A DNA stretch of 64,000 nucleotides from Gelidibacter salicanalis (GCF_007997285.1 NZ_VORX01000002.1:248001-312000); one strand, 5' to 3'. Positions 18,768 to 28,113 are shown, counted from the first letter of the stretch. Notes: generated from the letters alone by a model not told the origin. Program-made: numbers and translations.

Positions 18768-18959
18768 AAAATGTGATGTTAATGCGTAAACTACTTCTAA
18801 CGCATTCTTGAATTGTAATACCAAATTTTCAGCGCCAACTTTAATTAGCTTAGTGCTATTGCCGTCTCGGTATCTTGGGTCATAACAACTTACTTTTTTA
18901 AAATGGTCTTCTGTAATAGCATTGTGTTTGAATTTCATATGACTATTAAAAAGAGACAT
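18744..18959 (-). CDS. Small hypothetical protein (71 aa), doubtful
   Basis: Open frame of 71 codons lying alone in the 314-bp gap between the SusE-like gene and the GH13 gene. The ATG is preceded by an A-rich leader (AAAAATAAAAA), typical for this organism. The peptide is basic and mostly soluble (DPRYRDGNSTKLIKVGAEN), with no signal peptide or recognisable family. Its stop codon lies inside the terminator-like hairpin, which is unusual for a gene. A second imperfect hairpin (GGGATAGTTC / GAACTATTCCC, about 18982-19020) lies just upstream. It may be chance. Confidence 0.3.
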   Translation of the reverse strand: MSLFNSHMKFKHNAITEDHFKKVSCYDPRYRDGNSTKLIKVGAENLVLQFKNALEVVYALTSHFNKAIRTE

Positions 18960-19032
18960 TTTTTATTTTTATTCTTCCGTAGGGAATAGTTCAAGCGTCA
19001 TAAGAAGCTAGAACTATCCCGAAAGAATTATA

Positions 19033-20094
19033 TTATAGTTCGGTTGGTTCAATGCTATACTCTAAAGTATTAAAGTTGGCAGTTACCAAATAATAGCCCG
19101 CAGTAACCTTAATGTTATTATCTGCATCTTGATCTAACACACCATCTACATCAGCATCGCCATAATCGCCACCCCAAGTATCGTTAAATCTAAATTTTAA
19201 ATCGCCATCCTTCAACTGAACTAGAGTTTTAAAGCTATCAGTAGTAAAATCGTACTCAAGTTTAGTGTCAGGACCGTCCCAACCGTTTGGTGTTGCAGAA
19301 CCTACTAAACCCCAGTAAAATTTCTCTAACTTATAAGAGTTGTCACTCCAATCAATCGTTACTTTATAGGTACCTGCTTTCACTTTAATGTTGTTGTTAT
19401 CATCTTGATCTAAAACACCGTTTACATCAGCATCACCAAAATCACCACCCCAAGTATTATTCTCACGGATTTTCATTTCACCTTCTTTTAAAGTGACATA
19501 CGCAACAATCACGTCATTTTCTTCAGTAGTATAGAACTTCGCGTCCGGACCATCCCAACCGTTTGGTGCCGCAGAACCTACAATTCCCCATGTGGTTTCA
19601 GCAACACGGTACTCAACTGCTTTCTCTTCTAATTTTACAGCAATCGTTTTGACATCAGAAAACACTTCTGCCCCACCATCGCCCACATAAGCGCGCATTC
19701 TTACAGCAAATGAACCCATATTTGGAGCAGGAGTTGTTGCGTCCGCATCCAATCCAGCTTCTTTAGCCACAGTCATCATTTGGCCAATAGTCATTGCAAT
19801 ATCGTTGGTGGTCGTAGTTCCTACTAATACTACGTCACTAAAGTCGCCTTTAATAGAGCGTTGTAAATCATAGGAAACATTTGTTGGAACACCAAAGTCA
19901 GCACTGGTCCACGTAAAACGTTCCCCAATATTAGCGCCGGTGGAGGCGGTTAAAACATATTCTGGTAATGTAGAATTAGTTAAAGTAAATCCGGCAGGTT
20001 CTTGAGCTACATAGATAACGTCATCTTCAGTGTCACAAGAATTTAGCCCAATCATGGCTAAAATAAATAAGCTTAATAGTTTAAAATTTTTCAT
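19033..20094 (-). CDS. SusE/SusF-like outer membrane starch-binding lipoprotein
   Basis: Surface lipoprotein (LNSC-D, Cys20) of 353 residues that would hold starch or maltooligosaccharides near the SusCD pore. An N-terminal SusE-type domain (about 25-160) is followed by two tandem copies of a roughly 92-residue module (169-257 and 261-349). The copies are nearly identical in key parts: WGIVGSAAPNGWDGPD / WGLVGSATPNGWDGPD and TWGGDFGDADVNGVLDQD / TWGGDYGDADVDGVLDQD. Conserved Trp residues (169, 180, 215; 261, 272, 307) are candidate sugar platforms. The acidic DADVxG loops look able to bind a metal ion. It sits 13 bp after susD in the leftward operon. Confidence 0.88.
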   Translation of the reverse strand: MKNFKLLSLFILAMIGLNSCDTEDDVIYVAQEPAGFTLTNSTLPEYVLTASTGANIGERFTWTSADFGVPTNVSYDLQRSIKGDFSDVVLVGTTTTNDIAMTIGQMMTVAKEAGLDADATTPAPNMGSFAVRMRAYVGDGGAEVFSDVKTIAVKLEEKAVEYRVAETTWGIVGSAAPNGWDGPDAKFYTTEENDVIVAYVTLKEGEMKIRENNTWGGDFGDADVNGVLDQDDNNNIKVKAGTYKVTIDWSDNSYKLEKFYWGLVGSATPNGWDGPDTKLEYDFTTDSFKTLVQLKDGDLKFRFNDTWGGDYGDADVDGVLDQDADNNIKVTAGYYLVTANFNTLEYSIEPTEL

Positions 20095-20107
20095 GTGTTT
20101 ATTGGTT

Positions 20108-21706
20108 TTAATATCCTTGATTTTGTTTTAAATTGGTGTTGATTCCTAAATCTGTAGCAGGCAAAGGCATCAAGTCTCTAAATGCTTCAGTGGTGCGTCC
20201 TTGGGCAACATTGCCTTTCCAAGGCCATAAACCTTGATCAGAGAATTGACCGAATCTGATTAAATCTGTTCTTCTGTGCGCTTCCCAGAATAACTCTCTT
20301 GAACGCTCAGCAAGTATGAAATCTAAATTCAAACTCGATTGGGTAATATTGCCACTTGTATTGCCATATGCTCTTTCACGCAATATGTTGATGTAGTTAA
20401 CTGCATTTGTAGCAGAGCCTCCAGCGCCTCTAACAAACGCTTCAGCGTACATTAAATAAGCATCTGCCAGTCTAAACATCGGGAAATCAGTATCAGGAAT
20501 ATCTCCAGTAGGATCTGATCCTGCAACGCCGTTAACATCTACGTTTCTAAATTTCTCAACGGCATAACCGTTTGTGAAGTTGGAAATGTTAGCAATTTCT
20601 TTGGTTTGGCCATCAGTATAAAACAAAGCTCTTCCGTCAGCAGAATTGGCTTCCCCAGGGAATTTATCTACAAGTTTAGAAGTGGTTCGCAAACCAGCCC
20701 ATCCGCCGTTGATACCGTAATCAGCAGGCACCATGCTGCCACCTACCGCTGCGTGGATAAAAAAGGTCATTCCACCAAAAGATTGGGTATTTAAACCATC
20801 AAATGTAATTGGAAAGATCACTTCTGACTGTGTGCCATTAGTATCATTATCTGCTAAAAATAAATGGTAGTATGGATTGTCTGCAATGCTGAAGCCTGAT
20901 TCAATAATTTTAGAAGTATAGGTGACTACGTCACTATAGCGTGCAGTACCTGTATACACTTCAGCGTTGATATACAATTTAGAAAGCAACATCCAAACTG
21001 CAGCCTGATCCGCTCTTCCGTAATCATTTAATCTTGCGCCTGTAATCTCACCTTCAATAGCTAAAAGTTCAGACTCGATATAATCGAATAAATCTTGACG
21101 TTGAATCTGCTGAGGTAAAAAAGCTCCAATAGGATCGTCTTCCGTTACAAATGGTACATTACCAAATAAATCTAAAGCATGCCAGTAGGTCAAAGCTCTC
21201 ATGAAACGTGCTTCAGCTCTGTATTTCTGAATATCACCACGGAGACTAGCTTCTGTGCTACGCGCATCTAATTTGGCGTCAGAAGTTTGACGTAAAAATT
21301 CGTTGGTCAATGCTACCTGGTAAAAGATTCTGCTGTACATGGTGCGGATAAATTCATTACCTGAGGTCCATGTTTGTGCGTGTAAATCTTTAATCGTACC
21401 ATCATTCCATCCTATAACTGCTTCATCAGTAGTCAATTCTTGCATTGACCAGTATAAACGCATATAGTTGGAAAATCCTTCATCTAATCCTGATAAATCA
21501 GCATCTCCGGCAGGACCTTGTTGTCCACTTACGGAAAGGCCTGCATATAATTTCGCTAGAAAAGCTTTATAAGCTCCTGGCTCTTCAAAGGCTGCGTCTG
21601 CTGTAAGACGGTTGTCTTCAGGTTGCAAATCTAAATCACTTTCACACGACTGTGCAAAAAACACGAGCGTAAAGGCGATAAAGACTGTTTTGATTGTTTT
21701 TAACAT
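20108..21706 (-). CDS. susD: RagB/SusD-family starch-binding lipoprotein
   Basis: Glycan-binding partner of the adjacent SusC. The preferred start (21706) gives a compact lipoprotein signal MLKTIKTVF...AQSC-E (Cys21) and 532 residues. An in-frame ATG 27 bp earlier (21733) would add nine polar residues, and it lies only 4 bp from the susC stop. SusD features: RFMRALTYWHALDLFGNVPF in the helical core, DTDFPMFRLADAYLMYAEAF, ILAERSRELFWEAHRRTDLI and the ending NTNLKQNQGY. The neighbouring amylases and SusE-like protein point to alpha-glucan as ligand. The symbol is used for the family role, not for proven orthology to Bacteroides SusD. Confidence 0.93.
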   Translation of the reverse strand: MLKTIKTVFIAFTLVFFAQSCESDLDLQPEDNRLTADAAFEEPGAYKAFLAKLYAGLSVSGQQGPAGDADLSGLDEGFSNYMRLYWSMQELTTDEAVIGWNDGTIKDLHAQTWTSGNEFIRTMYSRIFYQVALTNEFLRQTSDAKLDARSTEASLRGDIQKYRAEARFMRALTYWHALDLFGNVPFVTEDDPIGAFLPQQIQRQDLFDYIESELLAIEGEITGARLNDYGRADQAAVWMLLSKLYINAEVYTGTARYSDVVTYTSKIIESGFSIADNPYYHLFLADNDTNGTQSEVIFPITFDGLNTQSFGGMTFFIHAAVGGSMVPADYGINGGWAGLRTTSKLVDKFPGEANSADGRALFYTDGQTKEIANISNFTNGYAVEKFRNVDVNGVAGSDPTGDIPDTDFPMFRLADAYLMYAEAFVRGAGGSATNAVNYINILRERAYGNTSGNITQSSLNLDFILAERSRELFWEAHRRTDLIRFGQFSDQGLWPWKGNVAQGRTTEAFRDLMPLPATDLGINTNLKQNQGY

Positions 21707-21737
21707 AACAGTGTGTTTTATATGATTATTCATAATT

Positions 21738-24638
21738 TTAAAATGTAAAGTTTAATCCTAACACATAGGTTTTTGGTCTTGGATAGAAATTGTTGTCGAT
21801 ACCATTAGAAATCTCTGGATCTAAACCATCGTATTTAGTAATGGTGAATAAATTTGTAGCGGTCAATGACAATCTCAAATCTATTTTTTCACCAGGTACC
21901 AAGTACCCTAAAGACACGTTGTCCAATTTCACAAAATCAGCTCTTTCGATATAGTAATCAGAAAATAAATTCTGTTTTTGGAAATTGTTATCCAATACAC
22001 TTGAATGTGCATTCACGTAATATTGTCCAGGAGCATCATTAACTGTAGTAACGTTTCCTCTATCTGAAGCTACGTTATTGTACATATAGTTACCTAAACT
22101 ACCTCTAAACGTAAAACTAAAATCTAAATTTTTGTAGTTTAAAGTATTGGTAAAACCTAAATAGGCATCAGGTGACGCTTTCTTGTAAGCTTGTTTATCC
22201 GCTTCAGTAATTTGGTTGTCACCATTAACATCTACATAAGCCCCTTCTATTGGTTGTCCTGCAGTGTCATAAACTTGTCTAAAAACGTAGAATGTTGAAG
22301 GGTCTAAACCTTCTCTCCATAACTGGATGTTGTTACCCGTACCACCACTAATACCGCCTTGGGCGATAAAGAAATTAGGATCAGTGCCCAATGATAATTT
22401 GGTAATCTTGTTCTCTTGTAAAGTGACGTTAAAAGCCATGTCCCAGTTAAAATCCTCTGATTGTGCCAAAGCACCATTCAAGCTAAACTCGATACCTTTA
22501 CTTAATACAGAACCTACATTGGTAGTTAATAAATCAGAAAGGTTAGAACCTGCTGCCGTTGGAATTGTAGCCAATAAATCAGTAGTTTCTCTGTAATAAG
22601 CATCAACCGTACCAGTTAAACGCTCATCAAATAAACCAAAATCTAAAGCGACGTTGTATTGAGACGTTTCTTCCCATTTTAAGTTTTCGTCAAATTCTTC
22701 CGGGCGTAAGGTGTTCACAAATTGAGGCACCCCGTTGATATATCCAAATTGAACACTCGCATCAGATCGTCCAGGCGTATACACCCCTAAATAACCATAG
22801 TTCTGTCCAATTTCTTGCTGACCTGTTTTACCCCAACCGGCTCTCAATTTTAAATTGGAGATCACTGAGTTTTGTAAAAAATCTTCATTGCTAATTTTCC
22901 AACCTGCAGAAACACCAGGGAAGGTGCTCCATCTGTTTTCCTCACCAAATCGGGAAGAACCATCACGTCTTACAGTTAAAGATAATAAGTATCGGTTAGC
23001 AATATCAAAACTTGCACGGGCAAAGTATGATTCTAAAGCATTTCTATTGATGATGGTAGCACGAGGTACAAGGCCTCCTGAAGTTTCAGTTTCACGACGG
23101 TCAGACTTGATGTAGAATTCTTGGTAAGAATGTCCTGCGGTCAAATCGACGTTTGTGTTAAGAGATGATAAGTTTTTCTTATAGTTAAAATAGAAATCTA
23201 ACAACGTGTTTCTATTAAATCCTGTGTAAAAGTTCTGATAGTTAAAACTTCCTGGATTTGTTGGGCTCGCCAATCTGTATTCTTTTCCAGAAATTTCTGA
23301 ATAGTCAAGACCAGCGTTAAGGTTGAATTTCAAACCGTCTAAGAAAGGCATGTTGTAATCCACATTAAAGTTGGAAATGTTACGCGTGTTACGAGCTCGG
23401 TTATTATTATTATCCAATGAGAACACCGGATTGACCAAGGCCAAATTCTGACCTACATATTGAAAATATGAGCCATCCTCATTATAAACACTGTGGGTTG
23501 GGTCATAGCCTATTGCCGCTCCAATTGCGCCTTTGTCCGCGTATTTATTGTCATCTAAAATTCCTTTTGTGGTTAAGGTTAATTTTAAATTGTTGTCAAA
23601 CAAACGTTGTACTGCAGAAAGGTTTACAGAGTTGCGCTCGTATAAATCGCCAGTTAACACCCCTTGTTGCGATGTATGGTTGACATTGGCACGGAAATTA
23701 AAATTCTCAAAACCTTGAGATACCGTTACGTTATGAATGGCACCAACCGCCGTTTGATAAATTTGTTTTTGCCAATCTGTACTAGAATTGCCTAAAAGGT
23801 TTTCGTTAAAATTGGTATCAGCTTCAGCGATGGTTCTAAACTCACTTGCAGAAAGCACATCTACATAATCCGTAACCTGAGCTACGGAAGCTTTAAGATC
23901 ATATTCTACCGTTAAGGGCGCGTTAGTCTTTCCTTTTTTGGTAGTGATTAAAATAACCCCGTTAGAAGCACGCGATCCGTAAATAGCAGTTGCAGAAGCA
24001 TCTTTTAAAACCACGAAATCTTCAATGTCCGTCGGGTTAATGGCGTTTAATTGATTTCTCACGCCTTGTACCCCACGTTGATCTAATGGTAAACCATCAA
24101 TAACAATTAATGGTGAATTGTTAGCAGATAAGGAAGCTCCACCTCTAATACGAATGTCAGAGCCGCCCCCTGGATCACCACCACTAGAAGTAATACGTAC
24201 CCCGGCAGATTTACCAGCCAATAATTGTTCAGGTGATACAATAGCACCTTGGTTAAATTCTTTCTCACTTACTTTTTCTACAGACCCTGTGGCGTCTTGC
24301 TTGGTGGTAGAACCATATCCAATCAATACAATTTCATCCAACAAGGCTGTGTCCTCAATAAGTACTACGTTTAAAGATTGTTGTCCGGTATAATTAAATT
24401 CTTGCGGCTTGAAACCCACATAAGAAAATACAACAATATCACCATTTTTGGCGCTGATACTGTAGTTTCCATCCCAATCTGTCGTCGTTCCCGTCGTCGT
24501 TCCTTTAATTAAAATGTTCACGCCCGGCAAAGGTGCGCTAGCTTGATCTGTTACTGTCCCAGAAACAGTGGTTTGGGACCACATCACTGAGGGTACTAAG
24601 AATACCAAGAACAGCAGGCTATTTAAAAATGTTTTCAT
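21738..24638 (-). CDS. susC: SusC/RagA-family TonB-linked transporter (alpha-glucan PUL)
   Basis: TonB-dependent importer for maltooligosaccharides by context. The 966-residue protein has a signal peptide (about 1-21), then a CarboxypepD-reg-like domain (about 23-95; VSGTVTDQASAPLPGVNILI). The plug has DEIVLIGYGSTTKQDATGSV and the SusC signature LKDASATAIYGSRASNGVIL. The barrel ends in VLGLNFTF. It is the first gene of the leftward operon susC-susD-SusE-like, diverging from the LacI gene across 285 bp that hold an operator-like palindrome. No anti-sigma or STN domain is present, so control is probably through the LacI protein and not an ECF system. Confidence 0.95.
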   Translation of the reverse strand: MKTFLNSLLFLVFLVPSVMWSQTTVSGTVTDQASAPLPGVNILIKGTTTGTTTDWDGNYSISAKNGDIVVFSYVGFKPQEFNYTGQQSLNVVLIEDTALLDEIVLIGYGSTTKQDATGSVEKVSEKEFNQGAIVSPEQLLAGKSAGVRITSSGGDPGGGSDIRIRGGASLSANNSPLIVIDGLPLDQRGVQGVRNQLNAINPTDIEDFVVLKDASATAIYGSRASNGVILITTKKGKTNAPLTVEYDLKASVAQVTDYVDVLSASEFRTIAEADTNFNENLLGNSSTDWQKQIYQTAVGAIHNVTVSQGFENFNFRANVNHTSQQGVLTGDLYERNSVNLSAVQRLFDNNLKLTLTTKGILDDNKYADKGAIGAAIGYDPTHSVYNEDGSYFQYVGQNLALVNPVFSLDNNNNRARNTRNISNFNVDYNMPFLDGLKFNLNAGLDYSEISGKEYRLASPTNPGSFNYQNFYTGFNRNTLLDFYFNYKKNLSSLNTNVDLTAGHSYQEFYIKSDRRETETSGGLVPRATIINRNALESYFARASFDIANRYLLSLTVRRDGSSRFGEENRWSTFPGVSAGWKISNEDFLQNSVISNLKLRAGWGKTGQQEIGQNYGYLGVYTPGRSDASVQFGYINGVPQFVNTLRPEEFDENLKWEETSQYNVALDFGLFDERLTGTVDAYYRETTDLLATIPTAAGSNLSDLLTTNVGSVLSKGIEFSLNGALAQSEDFNWDMAFNVTLQENKITKLSLGTDPNFFIAQGGISGGTGNNIQLWREGLDPSTFYVFRQVYDTAGQPIEGAYVDVNGDNQITEADKQAYKKASPDAYLGFTNTLNYKNLDFSFTFRGSLGNYMYNNVASDRGNVTTVNDAPGQYYVNAHSSVLDNNFQKQNLFSDYYIERADFVKLDNVSLGYLVPGEKIDLRLSLTATNLFTITKYDGLDPEISNGIDNNFYPRPKTYVLGLNFTF

Positions 24639-24748
24639 ACACTATTTTTAAAGTTAATTGTTTTAAAAATTCACTTATATTTTCACTTCTTGGGTTAAAT
24701 TTATACAAATTTTGTGTCAATAAGTGAAACGCCATTATCATATCACTA

Positions 24749-24763
24749 GCGAAAACGTTTGCG
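24749..24763. promoter_or_regulatory. Candidate LacI-family operator
   Basis: GCGAAAACGTTTGCG: a centred AAACGTTT palindrome with GC flanks, the style of sequence bound by LacI/GalR regulators with a central CG. It lies between the divergent susC (110 bp away) and LacI gene (160 bp away), where it could control both. The site is assigned by pattern only. Confidence 0.5.
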
Positions 24764-24818
24764 TGTTGACAACTTTTTTGAATTTGGCTGATTTTACCTA
24801 AAAATCTTCAAAAAAATA

Positions 24819-24846
24819 TTGGTTTGATGGTAATTTCATATCTTTA
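24819..24846 (+). promoter_or_regulatory. Candidate promoter of the LacI gene
   Basis: TTG (24819-24821), 17 nt, then TATCTTTA (24839-24846), one mismatch from the Bacteroidota -7 element TAnnTTTG. It would start transcription near 24852, with a leader of about 70 nt. Confidence 0.4.
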
Positions 24847-24923
24847 AATTCTACGACTCAGAATGTGACCTGCACTACTTGTAAATAACAATAAAAACTT
24901 AATATTTTGACCCAGCCCTTATT

Positions 24924-25964
24924 ATGAAGAAAAAAATTACTTTAAAACAAATTGCGAGAGAACTGGACGTGTCTATATCTACAGTGTCCAAAGCATTGCG
25001 AGATAGTGTAGAAATCAGTGAAGACACACGTCAAAAAGTAAAGGCGTTTGCCAAACTGTACAACTACCGGCCTAATAATATTGCTCTTAGTTTAAAGAAT
25101 CGAAAAACGAAAACCATAGGCGTTATTATCCCAGAAATTGTACACCATTTCTTTTCTAAAGTGATTAGAGGTATTGAGCTGGTGGCCAATAAACGAGGGT
25201 ATAACGTCATTGTTGGTTTGTCTAATGAATCGTTTGACAAAGAGGTAATCAATATGCAAATGTTGGCCAACGGCAGTATAGACGGATTTATTCTTTCCAT
25301 TTCTAAAGAAACCTTACAACAACAAGATTATCACCATTTTAAAGAAACCATCAATCAGGGGATGCCCATTGTCATGTTTGATCGTATCGTGAATGAAATT
25401 GACTGCGATAAAGTGATTATTGACGATTCCAAAGGGTCTAAAAATGCGGTCACAAAGCTATTGTCCAACGGTTGCAAAAACGTTGCCATTATCACTACCA
25501 AAGATTACGTCAGCGTAGGAAAACTGAGGACTCAAGGCTATCTGGATGCTTTGGAAGATTTCAAAATGAGCCCTGAAACTGACTTAATTTTAAAAGTGGA
25601 TGATGAATTGGTGTCTGAAGATCATCTGGAATCTTTAGAGCGGGAGATTGAAGGCCTGTTTAAACGAAACAAAGCGATAGACGGTGTTTTTGCCGTAAAT
25701 GAGCTATACGCCATTATTGCTATGAAGGTGGCGCGGAATTTAGGAATGAGAATTCCGGAAGACATCCAATTTATTGGCTTTACGGACGGAGTGCTTTCCA
25801 AACACGCCACTCCAAGCTTAACGACAGTGAGTCAACACGGTCAACAAATGGGCGAGAAAGCAGCTGAACTCTTGATAAATAACTTGGAACGGGAGGATGA
25901 AGAGGAGCATTACAAAACCATCGTTATCGAAACAGAACTGATAGAAAGAAACTCCACCAAATAA
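24924..25964 (+). CDS. LacI/GalR-family transcriptional regulator
   Basis: Sugar-responsive DNA-binding regulator, 346 residues. The N-terminal helix-turn-helix (LKQIARELDVSISTVSKALR, about 6-25) and hinge helix (YNYRPNNIALSLKNRKT) are followed by a periplasmic-binding-protein-like effector domain (about 60-340: IGVIIPEIVHHFFSKVIRGIE, VPIVMFDRI-type core, DDIQFIGFTDG-like segment). It lies between the two arms of the alpha-glucan PUL and is divergent from susC. It most likely senses maltose or a maltodextrin, and it replaces the SusR regulator of Bacteroides. Whether it activates or represses cannot be read from the sequence. Confidence 0.93.
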   Translation: MKKKITLKQIARELDVSISTVSKALRDSVEISEDTRQKVKAFAKLYNYRPNNIALSLKNRKTKTIGVIIPEIVHHFFSKVIRGIELVANKRGYNVIVGLSNESFDKEVINMQMLANGSIDGFILSISKETLQQQDYHHFKETINQGMPIVMFDRIVNEIDCDKVIIDDSKGSKNAVTKLLSNGCKNVAIITTKDYVSVGKLRTQGYLDALEDFKMSPETDLILKVDDELVSEDHLESLEREIEGLFKRNKAIDGVFAVNELYAIIAMKVARNLGMRIPEDIQFIGFTDGVLSKHATPSLTTVSQHGQQMGEKAAELLINNLEREDEEEHYKTIVIETELIERNSTK

Positions 25965-25991
25965 ATAATAGTGCAGATTTAAAAACTTTAC

Positions 25992-26045
25992 TATCTTTGC
26001 CGCGTAATCAAAACTTTATTTTCACTTCTTACAAATAGGTTTTGA
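25992..26045 (+). promoter_or_regulatory. Promoter and leader hairpin of the MFS/GH operon
   Basis: TATCTTTG (25992-25999) matches the -7 consensus exactly; transcription would begin near 26005. The leader holds an inverted repeat ATCAAAAC (26008-26015) / GTTTTGAT (26038-26045) around ATTTTCACTTCTT (26018-26030). That 13-mer also occurs at 24679-24691, between susC and the LacI gene. Confidence 0.5.
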
Positions 26046-26090
26046 TAAGTTTTATCGCTTGTCAATAGTATTAATTTAAACATACTATTA

Positions 26091-27458
26091 ATGAAAAAGC
26101 GTACGCTAGGATTTTGGGAAATCTGGAACATGAGTTTCGGTTTTCTAGGAATCCAGATGGGTTTTGCCCTACAAAATGCTAATGCCAGCAGAATACTTCA
26201 AATTTTTGGCGCCGATGTGCACGAACTGTCATGGTTTTGGCTCATAGCTCCACTGATGGGTCTTATTGTGCAACCCATAATTGGGCATTATAGCGACAAT
26301 ACATGGACCCGATTTGGCCGACGGAAACCCTTTTTTCTATTAGGAGCGGTACTCGCTTCAATAGGAATGATATTTATTCCGCAAGCTGATTTTATGATCG
26401 CCATATTACCAGCCTTATGGGTTGGTGCGGGGATGCTCATGATTATGGATGCCTCCTTTAATATTGCCATGGAACCGTTCCGGGCCTTGGTGGCAGATAA
26501 TCTTTCTGACGAACAAACTACTAAGGGCTTTAGCATCCAAACCGCTTTAATCGGTATTGGCGCTGTAATCGGATCGTGGCTCCCTTGGGTATTGACCAAT
26601 TGGTTTGGTGTTGCTCAAACGTCTCCTGACGGATCAGTGCCTGCCAATCTTTTATGGTCGTTTATAATTGGCGCCGGAGTTTTAATCGGTTCAATATTGG
26701 TGACCATTTTTACCACCAAAGAATATTCTCCTGAAGAGTTACAGCAATTTGAAGACGCGAAAGCGCAACACAAAATAGTTGCTGATGATGGCATCGTTCA
26801 CAAAGCAAAACTATCGGACATTTTTGAAGATTTCAAGAAAATGCCAGAAACGATGCGCCAATTAAGTTGGGTGCAATTCTTTTCGTGGTTTGCCTTATTC
26901 GGTATGTGGGTATTTGCAGTACCAGCAATCGCTCAACATATCTACGGATTACCTTCAACAGATTCCAGCAGTGAAACCTACCAAGAAGCAGGTAACTGGG
27001 TGGGCATTTTATTTGGAGTGTATAACGGAGTCTCCGCTATTTTTGCCTTTCTATTACCGGCAATCGCCAAGAAATTTTCCAGAAAAACAACGCATGCATA
27101 CTCTCTTTTTATTGGAGGGATAGGCTTACTGTCCATCTATTTTATGCCTAATGAAGATTGGTTGATATTATCTATGGTGTTTATTGGTATTGCCTGGGCC
27201 AGTATCCTCGCCATGCCTTACGCCATGTTAGCGGGGTCTATCACGCCTAAAAAAATGGGCGTGTATATGGGAATATTCAATTTCTTCATTGTAATGCCAC
27301 AAATCATCAATGGAATTATTGGTGGGCCGTTAGTAAAGTACGCCTATAATAACGAAGCTATTTATGCTATTATGGTGAGTGGCGTGAGTTTTATTATCGC
27401 CGGATTTTTAGCATTTAAAATTAACGACAAAAAAGATTTGACTTTAAAGCATGACTAA
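26091..27458 (+). CDS. MFS sugar transporter (SLC45/GPH-like), probable maltose carrier
   Basis: Inner-membrane carrier of 455 residues with about 12 transmembrane segments. It resembles the MFS branch related to SLC45/GPH sugar:cation symporters: FGFLGIQMGFALQNANASRI at the N-terminus and the loop 2-3 motif SDNTWTRFGRRKPFFLLGA. The central cytoplasmic loop (about 215-260) is charged. Such carriers sit next to maltose phosphorylase genes in many Flavobacteriaceae, so maltose or short maltodextrin import is inferred. Its last 8 bp overlap the beta-phosphoglucomutase gene, indicating tight co-expression. Confidence 0.88.
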   Translation: MKKRTLGFWEIWNMSFGFLGIQMGFALQNANASRILQIFGADVHELSWFWLIAPLMGLIVQPIIGHYSDNTWTRFGRRKPFFLLGAVLASIGMIFIPQADFMIAILPALWVGAGMLMIMDASFNIAMEPFRALVADNLSDEQTTKGFSIQTALIGIGAVIGSWLPWVLTNWFGVAQTSPDGSVPANLLWSFIIGAGVLIGSILVTIFTTKEYSPEELQQFEDAKAQHKIVADDGIVHKAKLSDIFEDFKKMPETMRQLSWVQFFSWFALFGMWVFAVPAIAQHIYGLPSTDSSSETYQEAGNWVGILFGVYNGVSAIFAFLLPAIAKKFSRKTTHAYSLFIGGIGLLSIYFMPNEDWLILSMVFIGIAWASILAMPYAMLAGSITPKKMGVYMGIFNFFIVMPQIINGIIGGPLVKYAYNNEAIYAIMVSGVSFIIAGFLAFKINDKKDLTLKHD

Positions 27459-28113
27459 AAAAGCATTTATATTCGATTTGGACGGTGTTATTGTAGATAC
27501 CGCAAAATATCACTTTCTGGCATGGAAAAAATTAGCTAACGGAATTGGTGTCGATTTTACCCACGAGCAAAATGAACAGTTGAAAGGCGTCAGCAGAATC
27601 AAATCTTTAGAGAAGATTCTAGCTTGGGGTAATAAAACCATCAGTGAAGCTGAATTTACAAGACTCATGGGACTTAAAAATGAAGATTACTTAACGTATA
27701 TCGACACGATGGACGAACAAGAAATTCTTCCCGATGTTACAAAAACCTTAGATTTTTTAAGAGCGGCAGAACAACACATTGCCTTAGGTTCCGCAAGTAA
27801 AAATGCGCGAATGATTTTAGAAAAAGTCAATATTCTCTCAAAATTTGATGTCATTGTAGATGGCAATGATGTGACCAAAGCAAAACCAGATCCGGAAGTA
27901 TTCTTAAAATCGGCAGAACAATTACAGGTAGCACCTAAAGATTGTATCGTTTTTGAAGATGCCGTTGCCGGAATTCAAGCAGCCAATGCTGCTGGTATGG
28001 TATCCATCGGGATTGGCGATAAAGTAACGCTTCACAAAGCCGATTTTGTCTTTGCTGGTTTTCAGGAGATGGATGCTGAGTTTTTGAATAATTTGATAAC
28101 TAGTACAAAGTAG
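27451..28113 (+). CDS. pgmB: Beta-phosphoglucomutase
   Basis: HAD-superfamily enzyme that converts beta-glucose-1-phosphate, the product of maltose phosphorylase, to glucose-6-phosphate. The 220-residue protein starts with FIFDLDGVIVDTAKYHFLAW (nucleophile D9, acid/base D11). It has the cap residues of beta-PGMs, GSASKNARMILE (motif II Ser), KAKPDPEVF (motif III Lys) and VFEDAVAGIQAANAAGM (motif IV). It overlaps the transporter gene by 8 bp and precedes GH65, giving the classic transporter-PGM-phosphorylase set. Cytoplasmic. Confidence 0.95.
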   Translation: MTKKAFIFDLDGVIVDTAKYHFLAWKKLANGIGVDFTHEQNEQLKGVSRIKSLEKILAWGNKTISEAEFTRLMGLKNEDYLTYIDTMDEQEILPDVTKTLDFLRAAEQHIALGSASKNARMILEKVNILSKFDVIVDGNDVTKAKPDPEVFLKSAEQLQVAPKDCIVFEDAVAGIQAANAAGMVSIGIGDKVTLHKADFVFAGFQEMDAEFLNNLITSTK

